From: Montifringilla adamsi
Lineage: Eukaryota > Chordata > Aves > Passeriformes > Passeridae
Assembly (NCBI GenBank): GCA_017590115.1
Contig: JAGGNK010000002.1
Coordinates: 17,107,264 to 17,171,263 of the forward strand
DNA length: 64,000 nucleotides
Direction of reading: 5' to 3'
Shown: positions 25,579 to 38,500 of the stretch, piece after piece
How the letters are laid out: every line of letters starts with the position of its first letter
Position numbering within the stretch: position 1 is the stretch's first letter
The notes under the pieces: generated by a model
The model's input: the letters and a program-made list of their open reading frames with translations, nothing else
Database searches by the model: none
Told to the model about the DNA's origin: nothing
Position numbers and translations under genes: made by a program

Positions 25579-27056
25579 CCCCTCCAGTCCTGGAAGAAGT
25601 GGTGTCAGTGCAATTAATAGACCAGCTCACTGAAGTTTTCTTCTTCATAGTTCCAACAACAAATACTTTTGTTGGTTGCAAAATTGGATGCAGAATAAAA
25701 CCAAAGAATGCCTATGATTATTTTCCAAGTATCCACATTTTTCAAATGCAGTTTTGTGTAAAAACCTGCACGCATATATATGTGTATTTATATATAATTG
25801 CCATATTTTCTTTCATAAAACAATAGCAACTCACAAATGGTTTTTTATGTAAAATTATTGATGTAAGGATCTAATGTGTTTTTTTCTGGCTAAAGCCTGC
25901 CTGAATATATAAATATTTTAAAGTAAATGTCTTATGTGACTATTCTTCTCTATACCAAGAAAGGTCCCTGTGATTAAAGTGTGTCATGTATTTTCAGCAC
26001 AAGCAGTTTGCCAAATTCAGAGTTATGAGCACAGAACTCTTCTGTGTAAACAAAATCAGCCTCTGTTTCTGGCAACCATATCACATAATATCTTTTATGT
26101 CAGGCTCTGTCTTAAAAATGATTCTTATGACTGCTTGGAGATATCAAATTCCTTTAATGGTTCTTAAGTTTTCTAATTTCTGTGTCAATTTATTCATGGT
26201 ATTTGTTTCATACCAACATTATTCTTTTAATTTCCTAATTTTTAGTCTTCTGATTAATCTAAAAAAAAAATCTATGTATTTTGGAATTCATTTTATTAGA
26301 CAAAGGAGAAAGCATCCTTTAGTCTGCTTGTTGCAGAGCTCAATTTTCACCAGCCAGCTTTAGTAATTTTCTACACCCATATCTATCTAACTTCATTTTT
26401 TTTATTGCTGCTTACAAGAATTGTGTAAACCTTCTAGATAAGACCCTCGTGTATTGAATTAAAGCATGAATCCCTCCCAATATCTACAGAAAAATTCCAA
26501 AAATGCCTGTATAGAGCAGGAAAGTGCATTTATCTCTTTCATCAGCATGTTAACTGGGAATGTTTAGAGAGAGGAGCAGCTGGGGTGGTTCTGTAGAGAC
26601 CCATTCTCTCCCAGTCAGAAACCCCTCTGTAATTCTATAAATGTATATAATGTAATAAGAAGGGGATACTCTGAAAAAGAAGTGGGAAAATGGAGACATT
26701 AAAAAGAAGTATGTGGGAGTAAATGGAAGTTGCTAGGGTGGAAGAATTTTGGGATGCAGTCATCCTGTTAATTAGTATTCCAAAGATATTTTCATCTTGT
26801 AACTTTTCCCATGAACTGCCCCCTGGGCGACCATTCCCTGCTATTAGTACACTTAAATTTTAATGGTGTTAAATTTCATTTTGCCATCCTTCTCAAGGTC
26901 ATCTTGTTCTTCACATTTGATGTTCCAGTGCCCTTTGAGCTGATGGCTCTCAGTTTCCTCCCAGCAGAAGGCCCCACCAGCACCTGCTTTTTTATAGAAA
27001 CCATTAACACTGGAGAAGAGGCCTCCTGCCCCCCTCTTCATTTTTTCCCTTTGCAA
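25579..27056. other. AT-rich DNA, possible ancient repeat relic, no gene seen
   Basis: Plus-strand frames of 120 and 125 codons near 25,464-26,363 are dominated by Phe, Ile, Asn and Lys, as expected from AT-rich DNA. The part 26,850-26,940 faintly recalls an old CR1/L3-type LINE of vertebrates, which is treated as a separate observation. Confidence 0.5.
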
Positions 27057-27118
27057 TTTGTTTTGTAATATTTAAGCGAATTTGTTTTATAATTGTTTGT
27101 TTTGTAATATTTAAGCGA
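27057..27118. repeat. 23-bp duplication at 39-bp offset
   Basis: The word TTTGTTTTGTAATATTTAAG followed by CGA occurs at 27,057-27,079 and again at 27,096-27,118, separated by a degenerate echo of the same T/G/A composition. The two 23-bp copies are identical. Confidence 0.9.
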
Positions 27119-30100
27119 CTTTTTATCTCTTTTTACGGTTCTTTTTCTACCACTTTCTGCAGATGAACTCGTAGTTTCCTGTACACCAAATACTTGGTGT
27201 TAAGGTTCAGATGGGTTGGTCCTACCACATCTCCTTTATCTACAAAATCAGTTATCAGTCTGATATCCAAAACTGTGGGTAAACTTAGTCTAGTCATCTC
27301 CTTCACCATCCACCTCCATGTCTTTGCAAGGAAAGTGATGACTTTTAGGTTTCTCCTCTCTGTCTGGAAGAGAAAATCATCACAGAAGAGTTGAACAGTA
27401 AAAGATAGTTTATTTCTGTATGTTCAAAGCTTATTTTAGACAGGAAGTAATTAAAGTGTTGCTTTTTCTTTTTCTTTTTTTTTTTCTTTTGTGGAATTAT
27501 AATAGTCATATTTTTATGCACTATACCAAGTGCTGCATTTCTGACTTGTTTCTCTGAATAATTCAAACTATATCTGAATTTCTTTCCTTGGGGAATAAAA
27601 AAATAAGCCTCTGACATCAACATGCAAATACAATAAAATAGATATTGCAGTGTGCCTAGGAGCGTGGGGTGGGAACATTTTGATTTCCTGATTCACAAGA
27701 ACAGTCCAAGTGTCTAAAGTGGAATTCCCTGCATGGAGCAGGGAAATAATTTCCGCTTCATTATTGGTAATTTTGGAACGATGACAAAATCAATTCAAGT
27801 CTTGTATATATATTTAATCCTAAAGAATTATTTCACCTACTTTGAACTCTGGGTCTGTGTGTAAGTAAATCTTATAAAATATTGGAATGACACATAGAAT
27901 GAGATCTGGATACTTGGGTTTTTTTGGTTTTTTTTCAATATGCAGATCTACCATATTTATTGACTTTATCATTACAAGAATTAACATAATTATAGGATAA
28001 AGGTACTGTAAGACAATGGATTGTCACGCGCAATGGGCTAAACTCAAACTGTGTAGGGTTATTTTGTGAAATCTTTCTTAACTTTCAGCATGTTTGTTTT
28101 ATTGATACTGTTCTCTTGTAAACAACCACTGTCATTGCATAGAGCCACTGCTTACACCGTCATCTGCTACGAGCTCCTGGAGACACTGGCTGTGCTGTAT
28201 CCTGAATTCGTAGTTTTATAGAATAAAGTAGTAGCTAATTTTTGTTTTGAGCAAACTATCCATACACCTATTAATATTTAATCTGTGAAAATTGCATTTG
28301 GATGTTAACATTCTATTCAGATAAACGGGGGCTGTTCATGCCTTGGGAATGTCTTGCTGTTTCACTTGGGTTGTGAACAAACAAGACAGCCATGAATCCT
28401 TGTGCAGGAGAGAGTTTATATTTGAAAACAGAAGAAATAGAATTCTTTTAAATTGAAAAATTTTCAAAATCTTAATAATGCATAATATATAGGAAGTTCT
28501 GAAATCCATAAGCTGCTATTACTGTTTCACTTCCAAATTCCATTTCCATTAAAAGCTGATTTTCTTTTTTTTTTCTTTTTTTTTTTTTTTTTTGCTTTAC
28601 AGCACCCAAACAATGTTGTACCATAGGGAAACAGCACTATTTGCATTTTGCATTTAGGATTCTGGACTAATCTGGCTTCCACACAGTGCAATGGAAATCT
28701 AAACTTTCTCTTTGTTCAGTTACTCCAATTACTTTCAGGGACTGAAGTAAAGAAACTGGTAGCATCTTGCAGAAATTGCCTTTACAAATTTTATAAAGCT
28801 CTCCTCTATTTGCCCCACAGAAGGGAAAATTAATTGTTATTCAATTAAAGGTGATTGTCTTTAATTAATTGGATTTATTATTTGAAGTTCTAAAGGAAAA
28901 AAACATGAGAAATCTTTCACCTGAACTTCTAGGGTAGTCAACACTCCTTTTTAAAGCAGAGTAGAAGATATAATGAATGTGAATTACTGATTGATTTGAG
29001 AAAATATAGTGATTATTCTCTTTGCTGTAGAGTAAGTGAACCAGCCTATAAATATGTAAATTGTAAACTCTTTCCTATTGTCTACGAAAAAGTTTGATTT
29101 TATTCTTCCCTGACACATCTACGGTACCCCAGCCTGTTTTTTGTATCTAGGCTGTCAAAGATTTCCATAGATTTGAAAATCTGTCCCCTGCTCCCCATAT
29201 GAAATGTCACTGTCAGTTTACTCCATGAAAAATGGAGTTTATTTGATGTGGTTGTCATGATCCTTGTATAAGCAATGCACCTATCACTTTTGTCTGCAAA
29301 GCAAAAACTGACATGATGTGCAGTCAGATTTTTTTCTGCAGTGACTTTTGCAGAGCAAAACTATAGTAATGTGTGCTTTCTTTATTCAGATGATTTACAG
29401 AATGTAGCAATATGTCACACTCTAAAGGAGAAGAGGGTAAAGTAGCAGCATTTACTCTGTGTGGGTTGTAACTGGAAGCACTGCTTGAAAGCATTTGTCT
29501 TCAATGCATTTTGTTCTTATTTACTGCAAACTTAATAGACAAATGATTATTGCCAACTGATTGAAGACTTTCACCCCTCAGCATCTCTGTAGATTTCATC
29601 TATTTTATTTTTTATTTCATTAAGACAAAAGGCTAACACTGACCATTTAATGAACGATTTCTATTGAGAACCCTCCTGACCTGAGTTAGTACTTTTAAGT
29701 TCCTTGGTTTTTTTTCTTTTGACAATTTCTCTGCATATAGCAGTACATTCGGATTGTAATTTCTCTTTTCTCCCCCACTTCTGGGTTTTTAGCCCTTTCT
29801 TTTGTATTTCAGGATTGTCATCTCTATATTTTCCCAGGGGGTAGCCCCCCTCTGATAACCCACATACACAGACATTCTCTTATGTTCCTACAGACAGGAG
29901 AATAATTTTATTATGGATATTTGACAACTGCATTTGGAAATTATTCACTTCTTTCTCATCTGTAGGGCTCCATTTAGAGTATAAATTTATGCAGGTCCAA
30001 GGCACTGTTTCAAGAGTAAATCTCCATGCTAAAAAATTATATTTTTCCTATTTAAAATGTAGAATGGCCAGTATTTGTTGGCTCCTATCTAGCAAGGCCA

Positions 30101-33100
30101 GTGCCTGTGCTGCAGTAATACTGCTGCTGCTAGATGTTTATTTTGTCCCATATATTGAAGAATAGCCACTGAGTTCATGGAACACCTTAATTCAGGTGTT
30201 TTAGCACGGCTGAGCTTCACTGAAATATGTCTGTGGTACAGCTGTTAACACTGTCCTTAATTACAGCATGGCCCAACTCACCTGTCACCAGCAAGAAGAA
30301 AACCAGGTGTTTAATGAGCCATACAGTAGCCAAGAAGCAAATCCCACACTAACAGTGGTTCAGGAATAAACTTCCTAATGGATGTTTATGGGTTATCTCA
30401 AATAAAGTGAGATTTGGTGTTTTAATTAAATACCTTTCCTAGTTTAGGGAGGCCAGTTTGAAATATGAATGTGAGTTTTGGCCTATGTTGACCTGCTACA
30501 TTCTGGTAAATCAAGGAATCATTTAAGTGAATATTTTAGTCTGTCAAACTTGCCTGAGCAGGTATAATAAATGGAAAAAAATAAATAATTTGCAAGTCTA
30601 GCTGGATTATCTATTATTAATAATAGCCTCCAAGATGTATCAGGCACTGTGCAGAAATGGGGCATTGGTTGTAATGCCAAAGGGCTTACACAAAAAAAAA
30701 CAAAAAAACCCAAAAGAGGTAGATAATCAAGGGTATGACTAGAAACTGGTTTTTCTTTCAATCATATAACTTCCTCCCATTAAAAAATCAAAACCAGAAC
30801 CAACCAAACAAGCAAAAAAACCCCAAAACCCTGTCAGTTGCCTGCATTTCTTTTCACCTTTTCTAAGTTTATTTCACAGTACAACTCTCACTCACAAAAT
30901 CACTTCAGGCCTAATTTGTTCATCCACATATTTGCACTACATGTTCCCCATTAATGCTGCATTTGAGTATTTCAGAACCCCTCTGAACAATTCTAAGGGA
31001 GAAATTTCTGACAGGGGAGGACTGAAAGGAACAAATAGTAAAGTCACAGAGAAGCAGAAATAACTTGGAGGGGACGCCAGGTGTAGGACAGATGTAGGTC
31101 CCATTTGTAGGACCTGCTGGTCTGCTCTGCCCCCTCCCACCTGCCATGTTTCCACCTTATCTCCCTGTAATCCCTCAAATGCAAACTGCTGACCCTGACT
31201 TGACTTTTAACCTGTTACACATCCCAAGAAAACAACCCCCAGTTTATTTTTCAGCATCCTGGCCCAGTCTTTATTTTAGTTCGTTGAAATCTCCTAATGG
31301 AAGGGGAAGGTTTGGGTTTTGGGAGGTAAAGCTGTGGTATGGGATCATGGAAGATGTGGGGAGGGTATTTTCTAAACTCTTCAAGGAGGAAGAGCAGAGA
31401 AATGGAAAACTGGCCAGTTCAAAATCAGCACAGAGAGCTTGTTTTTCTCCTAGGACTAATGATTAATCTGCATCACTCATTGCCATATGGTATCCTGATC
31501 TGAACATTAATAAGAATAAAATAACACTCTACTTGAAATGATTAGTATTTAAATTATGTCAGAGTATTGAAAGGATTACAGATCTTATGCTTCCTTGCAT
31601 AAACAGTCTTTTGGCACTTGTAGTGAAAAGTACACTTTTCACAGGGTAGATTTGTCTCCTGAATGAAGAGTTTTGGGTTCTTTACTTAAAATGTCACTGT
31701 TCAAGACAGGATTTGGGATTAGGTGGGTGACTGCTTTGATCTGTGCTGGCCATTCCTCTCAACACTCCTAGACAGGGAGTTCTAGGATGAACATGTGTCG
31801 TCTTGAAGGTTTTTGATCATCTGGCTGCCTTGGGAGATGGAGGGCTGCTCCAGGATCTGACAGGGTGCTGTGATGTGTTGAGATTTTCCGTCAAGCTTTA
31901 GGCAGCAGTGAACGTTTAGTGACAAATTATCGCCCACTCAGGAGCAGTGATAGTAAAGGGAATGCTAAGGAGCCTCCAGCTCTGCTGGAGGAACCTGTGC
32001 TGCTGTAATTCAGAGGGAATCAGAAAATCTACGAAGGTTTGTTTTATAATCTATTAAAGTTTGGACCTTTTTTATCCCCCTCTTACACAGAGTCAGCAAA
32101 ACGTGCCCTTATTTAGACTGGAGGAGGTTTGAGGAGGGAATAAGGAGATGTTTGAAGTTATTCCCCAAGTGCCACCATTTTACATCTATTCAAAAAAGTT
32201 GCTATTATTGTTAATGAAGGTCAGCACACCTTTGACAAGTGGTGGAAACTGGGGTAGCAATTTTGGTAAAAATACTATCTTGAATTAGTGGATACTTGAA
32301 GAATTGCACAATAGATTAGTAGCGAAACAATAGGATTGTGTTATCTGATCTAGAAGTGAGAGATTTTACTTTAATTAACTGGAGGAAACACTGACAATGC
32401 ATGCTTGTACACTCTCTTTTGCACTCCTTTTTTACTCAAAGCACTCCTTAATCCCTTCTTTTAGGACACCTTCACAGCACATATGGTGTGTGAAGCCTCC
32501 AGTCCTTGGAGCCTGGATTCAGTATGGGAGTTAGTAGTTCCTAACTGTGGCCATCCGGGCTCAGGGTTTGGAAGTTGGAGCTTAAACAGCTCCTCCAGTA
32601 TAAATTTAGTTTATTTAATGCTGACTTGAAAAATTTAACCCAAAAAGTCACCTCTTAGAGGAGTATGAGTTTGCTTGAATTCATTAAAAACACTTTGTAT
32701 TTTTGGGAAGTGTTAAGTTTGGATCAGAGTAATTATGGATCAGGACATGGCAGAGAAGAACAGCTTACCTTGAAACCAGAGGGCTGCAGGAAGATCTACA
32801 AATATTTGGACACATTCTCCATCAACAGATGCTGAACCAGAAACCCCTTTTTAAAACTGCCATTAATGTTAGAACACCCTGGTTGTGTCAGCATCTATAG
32901 CCCTACTAAAAGTATCTCTTCCAATTATTGATGATTTTCAATCAAGAGAAACCTTCAAGAGAAGGTTGTCATGGGGTGGAAGAGAATGATGAAATCAGTG
33001 GTTCAAATCTTAAGAATTAGGTAGAAAAAGCTGATTCTGGGTTCATTTGGCTGCATATGAGAGATTCCACTGACCTCTGGTCTTGTGTGTGCATCAGTGG

Positions 33101-35508
33101 CTGTGCCTACACTGGGGGGGTTTGTGGTTTATTTTATTATTATCTAGAAGTCGTTTCTTTGTTTTAATCCACTTGTGGGTGTGATCTTGTGCCTGTTCAA
33201 TACAGAATACAGCCACGTGCCTCTGAGCCCCAGTTTGTAGGGTTGTGCATCCCACAAGGCCCCACAGCTGGACTTTCCTGGGCAGTTGTCCCATAAATGC
33301 TCACATCCCCATGAGTGCAGCATCCCTAATCCTTCCTGCTTTGCCTCCCATGGGACCTACTCAGCTCTCATTAGAGAACCTTAATCAAGTCTTGGCAACT
33401 TTTTTTTTGTTTGTTTTGTTTTAACCAGGGTTTTAAGGGCTCTAAGCAGAAGACACAATCCATTCCTGAGTGGCCAAGGAGTCCTTTGGGATACTTTGCG
33501 GCCCACCGTCCCAAGGAGACACAACTTACCCAATGTTCTTCCAAAACATTCATTTTCTGTGGGTATTTGGTAACTGTTTCCCAGGGATTCAGAGAGAAAT
33601 GTAAATGGATTTTTATAGCAGGACAGTAGGGTGTGTGAAACATGCAGATGGTGTTTGAGGGTGGTTCTGAAAGCCCATTTTGAAGGCTGAGCTGGGAGGA
33701 GTGATGCCTGATGCATCCTCTGCCATGTTTGCTCATGGAGTAGTCCCAGATTTCATCTGTGGGAGATCTTTTGTCTGCAGTCCAAGAGAGATTTTGTAAA
33801 TGAGTTAGCAAGTGTGGACAGGAAACTCAGAGAAGGTCCAAGGGTGAACCCTGCTGACAGAATTAGTTACCCTTCTCGGGTTCAACCTTATACAAATCAC
33901 AATGTGACTTAATTGATCCAGGAAGTTTTGTGCTTTTCTCTTTGTTTAATTCAACAAAGCACTTCCACTGACATTCAGTAGATTTTTGGATTGAATTCTC
34001 AGGCTAACAGTGAAATAATTGTGACTACTAGAGGAGCTAAGGTTAAAAAGCTTTTAATTTCATATTACTCCTCAAACACTCAGGGGCTCGGATTCAATAA
34101 AAATACCAGTGCTTTGAATTTTGTTGTTGATCTCTGTACTGCATTAAATTATGCATTAATTTAATGAGGGCTCTATTGAATTATGATCCTCACTTATGTA
34201 TGTTTAACAGTGAAGCTTTATTCCCATCTTGTTTAAGTTGTGTATAAATACATAATTTAAACCCCCCTTTGATTGAGGATGGTTATAAAAGATGCAGAAT
34301 TAGAATGTACAATTTTCATATTTTCTTTTCCAGAGTCTAAATAGGTGCTGAGCATTGCCTGGCTTTGTCTGGCCTAGCAGCTCCCCCAAACTATTATTTT
34401 GGAGTGGCAGAGCAGAGATAGGAGTGGAAGGGGAGAAGCCAGCACTATCTCTGAAGCACAATCAGGTTGTGGTTTTATTTTGTGTTCCCGTTAGCAAACC
34501 TCAGTTTGATTGTTTAATTGATGCACCTGGGGTTGAGGAGACTTGAGCTAGGGAGCATTATAAGAAGTATATATTTCTACAAGAAAAATCCTTTCTTTTG
34601 TTTAAAAAGGAAAAAAAAAACCAACCTTTTAAGTATTGCAAAGTGCTCTTGTTACTTCTTTGAAATGTGCAGGGAGCATGGCATGGTCCATGGATCTCTT
34701 TAAAAGTGCTTTGTAATTAAAGGCTTGACTGTAATAATAGATTTCCAAATTATTAAGTAACATGAGATTCAAATGTGCAGGTTATTCTAGTATTTCAAAG
34801 GGAAAAGCAAACATCACTGAAGGATTCTAGGCGTTTTTTCTGCTTAAAAAGTTTCTTAAATAAAGCTGTAAAAAAAGTTCTCTACATAATTTCAGTATCA
34901 CAAAAGTTCTTGTATAACCTTAAAGGAGGTTAATTAACTTTTGTTTTATTTGCATCTAAGATACTCCAATATTTGATGTATAAGTTCAGTTCCACTAGTG
35001 TTACTTATTGGGTCCTTATGAAAGTAAATATCTTAAGCATGATAAAAACCTAAGTATGTGCATTAACTCCAAATGCTGATTTAATCATTCAGTATCTGCA
35101 GAATCTGCAGTTAACTACACTCTTGATATGAAAAGGATTGCTTGGTGCTCCACAATTAGTTTCTACTATTGCCACTATTTATTTTACAAATGGGTAAATT
35201 AAAAATTCTGCATTACTCATAATTGCGTTGTTCTCTCTGGTTTTTTTCACAGTTGAGCCAGGCAATCCAAAAAAAGAGAATTTTCACCAGAGGGAAAACC
35301 CTGTGGGTGTTGGAGACCATGCATTTAAACTACTGTGTGTGGAGAATTCCACAAGAACAGGAAACGAGCAGAGCAGTCATTTGCAGGGTGTTTCCAATTC
35401 TCCTCTGCTCTCTCACAGAGTTCCTGAGCTCCCAGCCAGGACAGGCTGGGCCAGTAAATCTCCTGCCTGGCCACTGCCAGCCCACAGTGCCCAGGGTCTT
35501 TTGGCATG
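27119..35508. other. AT-rich unique DNA, no gene seen
   Basis: Contains T-rich tracts at 27,463-27,490 and 28,560-28,593 and A-runs with C interruptions around 30,690-30,830. The stretch 33,371-33,811 has a 146-codon minus-strand frame with a shorter overlapping one; no domain or homologue was recognised and its composition is that of random sequence. A near-palindromic AT-rich stretch lies at 34,143-34,165. An acceptor-like sequence at 35,230-35,252 is treated as an observation. Confidence 0.55.
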
Positions 35509-35550
35509 GGGATATATCCACCTGACATTGGGATATATCCATCTGACATT
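35509..35550. repeat. 21-bp tandem duplication, two units
   Basis: Two adjacent 21-bp units, each GGGATATATCC-A-C/T-CTGACATT, differ at one base. The repeat gives a seven-residue period in the overlapping frames of both strands. It is a recent slippage or duplication product. Confidence 0.95.
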
Positions 35551-38500
35551 GGGGCTAGGAATACATTAGACAACGTGGCACATTCCTAAAATCATGAACT
35601 GATAGGACAGAGTGTGCAGAAATGGAGTGCTTACCTTGTACTAATCTCCTCCAAAACTTTCAAAACTTCTGGGTCTTCTCTTGATCATTTCCACCTTATT
35701 TACACTGATGAATTTCTTTGTGGTAAATCTTGGTTGTGACTGCAGAGTAGCTCATGCATGGGCAAATTTAGGTGCAGTATCAAGCTGACCTTGGTCTGGA
35801 CTAATTAACAGTTTTTCAGTGGAGATGTGTAGGCAGGTTGACACTTTAGCAAGTGAAAAAAAAAAGTTTTTTTGCACTTTAAGCTTTTGTTTGCCTACAG
35901 CAGATCTCTGGCAAATGTCTGCACCCTCTTCTCTGTGGATGCATTAGAGGGGAGATGGGGCACCTTATGCAGAATATTTTGCATCAGCCTCTTTTTTATT
36001 CACTTTCTTGGCAACCTCCTGAGGAAACAAGACATATCAAAATTAAAACAGCAGCAAGGAAAAATCAGTTGCTGAGGTGAAGTTGAGAAAAGCAAAAGTG
36101 ACAGCAGTTGTATGAAGAAGCTCTGGCTCTTGAAGTTAAGCTGCTCTGTCACATACCATCAATTGGACTATTATCTGGCACAGGAGGACTGTAATAAATT
36201 GTCAGATTTTCTTCTTAGCTGAAATGATGGGATGGAAATTGTGCTGTGTATTTTTGGACAGGCATAGGGGGGAAAAATCCAGCATCTAGCAGATTTCCTC
36301 ACATGCCAGACCTGCCATGATGCACAAACCCAATTTCCTGAATGTCGCTCTTAGAAATGTATGGTAAAAGTTAAAACAGTTAAAAAAGAAATCCTAGCTC
36401 TTCTCTGGGAAAATAAGGTCAAGGAGGAGAAAAGTCACTAATGAGAGACAAACTATTTATATATCCATATATATTTAAAACATTTTAAATGTTGTTTCAG
36501 ATTTATTTTTCTCCTTGTCAGACGAAGTAGTGACAAATGCAGGCTTTTGTATGACACTGTCTGGTTCTGTAGTATTTTAATTGAAAGTAAACTTTTACAG
36601 AATTGTGGCATCAGAATGTGGATTATTTAATAGCTGAATCTGATGATCATTGCCATTGTGTGGGGCAGGATATGGAGAAGAAGTTATTACTTATGGAAAT
36701 AGTTTTTGGGGTTTATTCAATATGATTTAGACTGTCTGTGATTGACAAGCAGCTGATGTTATGTAGTGATGGTAGGACCAGTAGATAAAAATCCTCTTTT
36801 AAAATATTTCATGTTCTCAGGAGACGAACTTCTTCAGTAGAATTATTGTATAATTAATGTACTTATATGTGTAATAAAAGGCTATTGATATCCACTTTAA
36901 AAGCCTTAGCTGGATAACACAATTAATACAGTCAGATTTGAATTATTTTCTATGCCCAGCATGCTAACTCATGCTAAGACTCCAAGGACCTTGAAGAGTA
37001 TTAAATTTTTTTCTAAAATATTCATAATATTGTAAAGAACAAGTTCTTATTTGACCAATACCCTGCAAAGGCGTCAACAGAAACACCCCAATGTTGGGCT
37101 GAAATTTTGAGAGAATAACTTTAGAATAACTTTAGAAGAATTACTTTATTTTGAGTGAATAACTTTAGAATAACCCAGCAGGGCTGCCAGCTTTGTTCCT
37201 CTACCTCCTTATGGCCATTAGCTGGGCATTCACCTTTCTCTCTGTTTTCCAGTCAGTTGCAGCTGTAGTTTAGTTGTGTAAAAACTCATTTTGGAGCCTT
37301 TTCAAAGGGTTTGGGGAAGGCCAGACAATGAATCAAGTGTGAAAATGCATCTACAGCCTTCAGCTTCCCCTTTGTGGGTCTTGGCAGGCCACTCAGTGAG
37401 GAAGGTTCAAGCTATGAATTACAGCAAAGACCCTGCTCTCAGTGTAGATTATTAAAGGTTCTGTGTACATAATATTTTCATTATTAGATAGGGCTGTAAA
37501 ATGTTCATGTTTTACCTAGACCTTCCTTCTTGGCAAAAGAGGAATATCAGAAGGTACCAAAAAGGAGCACTGGAATTTTTTTTTTTTATATTGGTTCAAA
37601 GGTCTTGGCAGTAGGTTCTGAAATAAGTTTTCCATAAGAAAATGGATATTTCACCTACTGAAGTCGATAAAAATTTGTACAAGCCAAGTAAGAAAGAGTA
37701 GAACAAGACAGAGTATCAGAAACCAGTGGAAAACTGGACTGGATTAATCAGAAATATGAAAACTGTAAAAGAATCCGCAGCTCTGACAGAACACTGAGAA
37801 GCAGAAAGCAGAGTTGAGGATCATGTGGTGGTGAAAAATTTATTATTTACTTGCATTATTCCACTGCCATAAGAATCTGAGCCAAAAATGGAGGTGCCAG
37901 AGCATGTCAGAGGAGTGTAAAAAATCTTTAAGCACAGACTTTACAGATCTCTGAATTCTGATGGAACACATGAACATGAACAAGCTGTTAACAAAAGATG
38001 TTTGCATCTAAACAAATGGTGGAAGGAAGAAAGTAGCAGCTGCAGCATCAATTTTTTTACAAAATTCTGGAAATTATCATTTCAAAATGACAAAACATGT
38101 TGGCAAAATGTTTCAAAAAATCTAAAACCTTCTAAAATTCTTTTAGAAAAGAATTCTAAAAAAACTAAATTATGCCTGGATGGCCTCTGTAATAGGATAT
38201 TTCCCCATCCTGCTTCTTTAGGATTTCTTGTTTGTTGATTGAATAACAGATACATTGCACCTTTTTCAAATAATTCCTTGGAATATTAAAAGATTAAAGT
38301 CTCTGACAGATTAATAGAAAAGGAGTTGTCATGAATTGTCAGCTAAATTATTGCTTTGGATTAAAAACTTGATAAGAAACTAAAGCCAGGGTAAGAAGAA
38401 GTAAACAATTTAAAACAGTGTTGCCTCAAGGTTCCACTCTGGTACAATAATTACAAAAAAATAAATGGCTTAAAGTTACAAACTGATTGATGGCACATGA

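Noticed and set aside
28560..28602. T-rich tract ending in GCTTTACAG, a perfect-looking splice acceptor
   Set aside because: Any poly(T) followed by CAG scores well; the following sequence has no supported exon or donor.
33371..33811. 146-codon minus-strand frame
   Set aside because: No known domain; a second frame of 111 codons overlaps it on the same strand, as expected in stop-poor random sequence.
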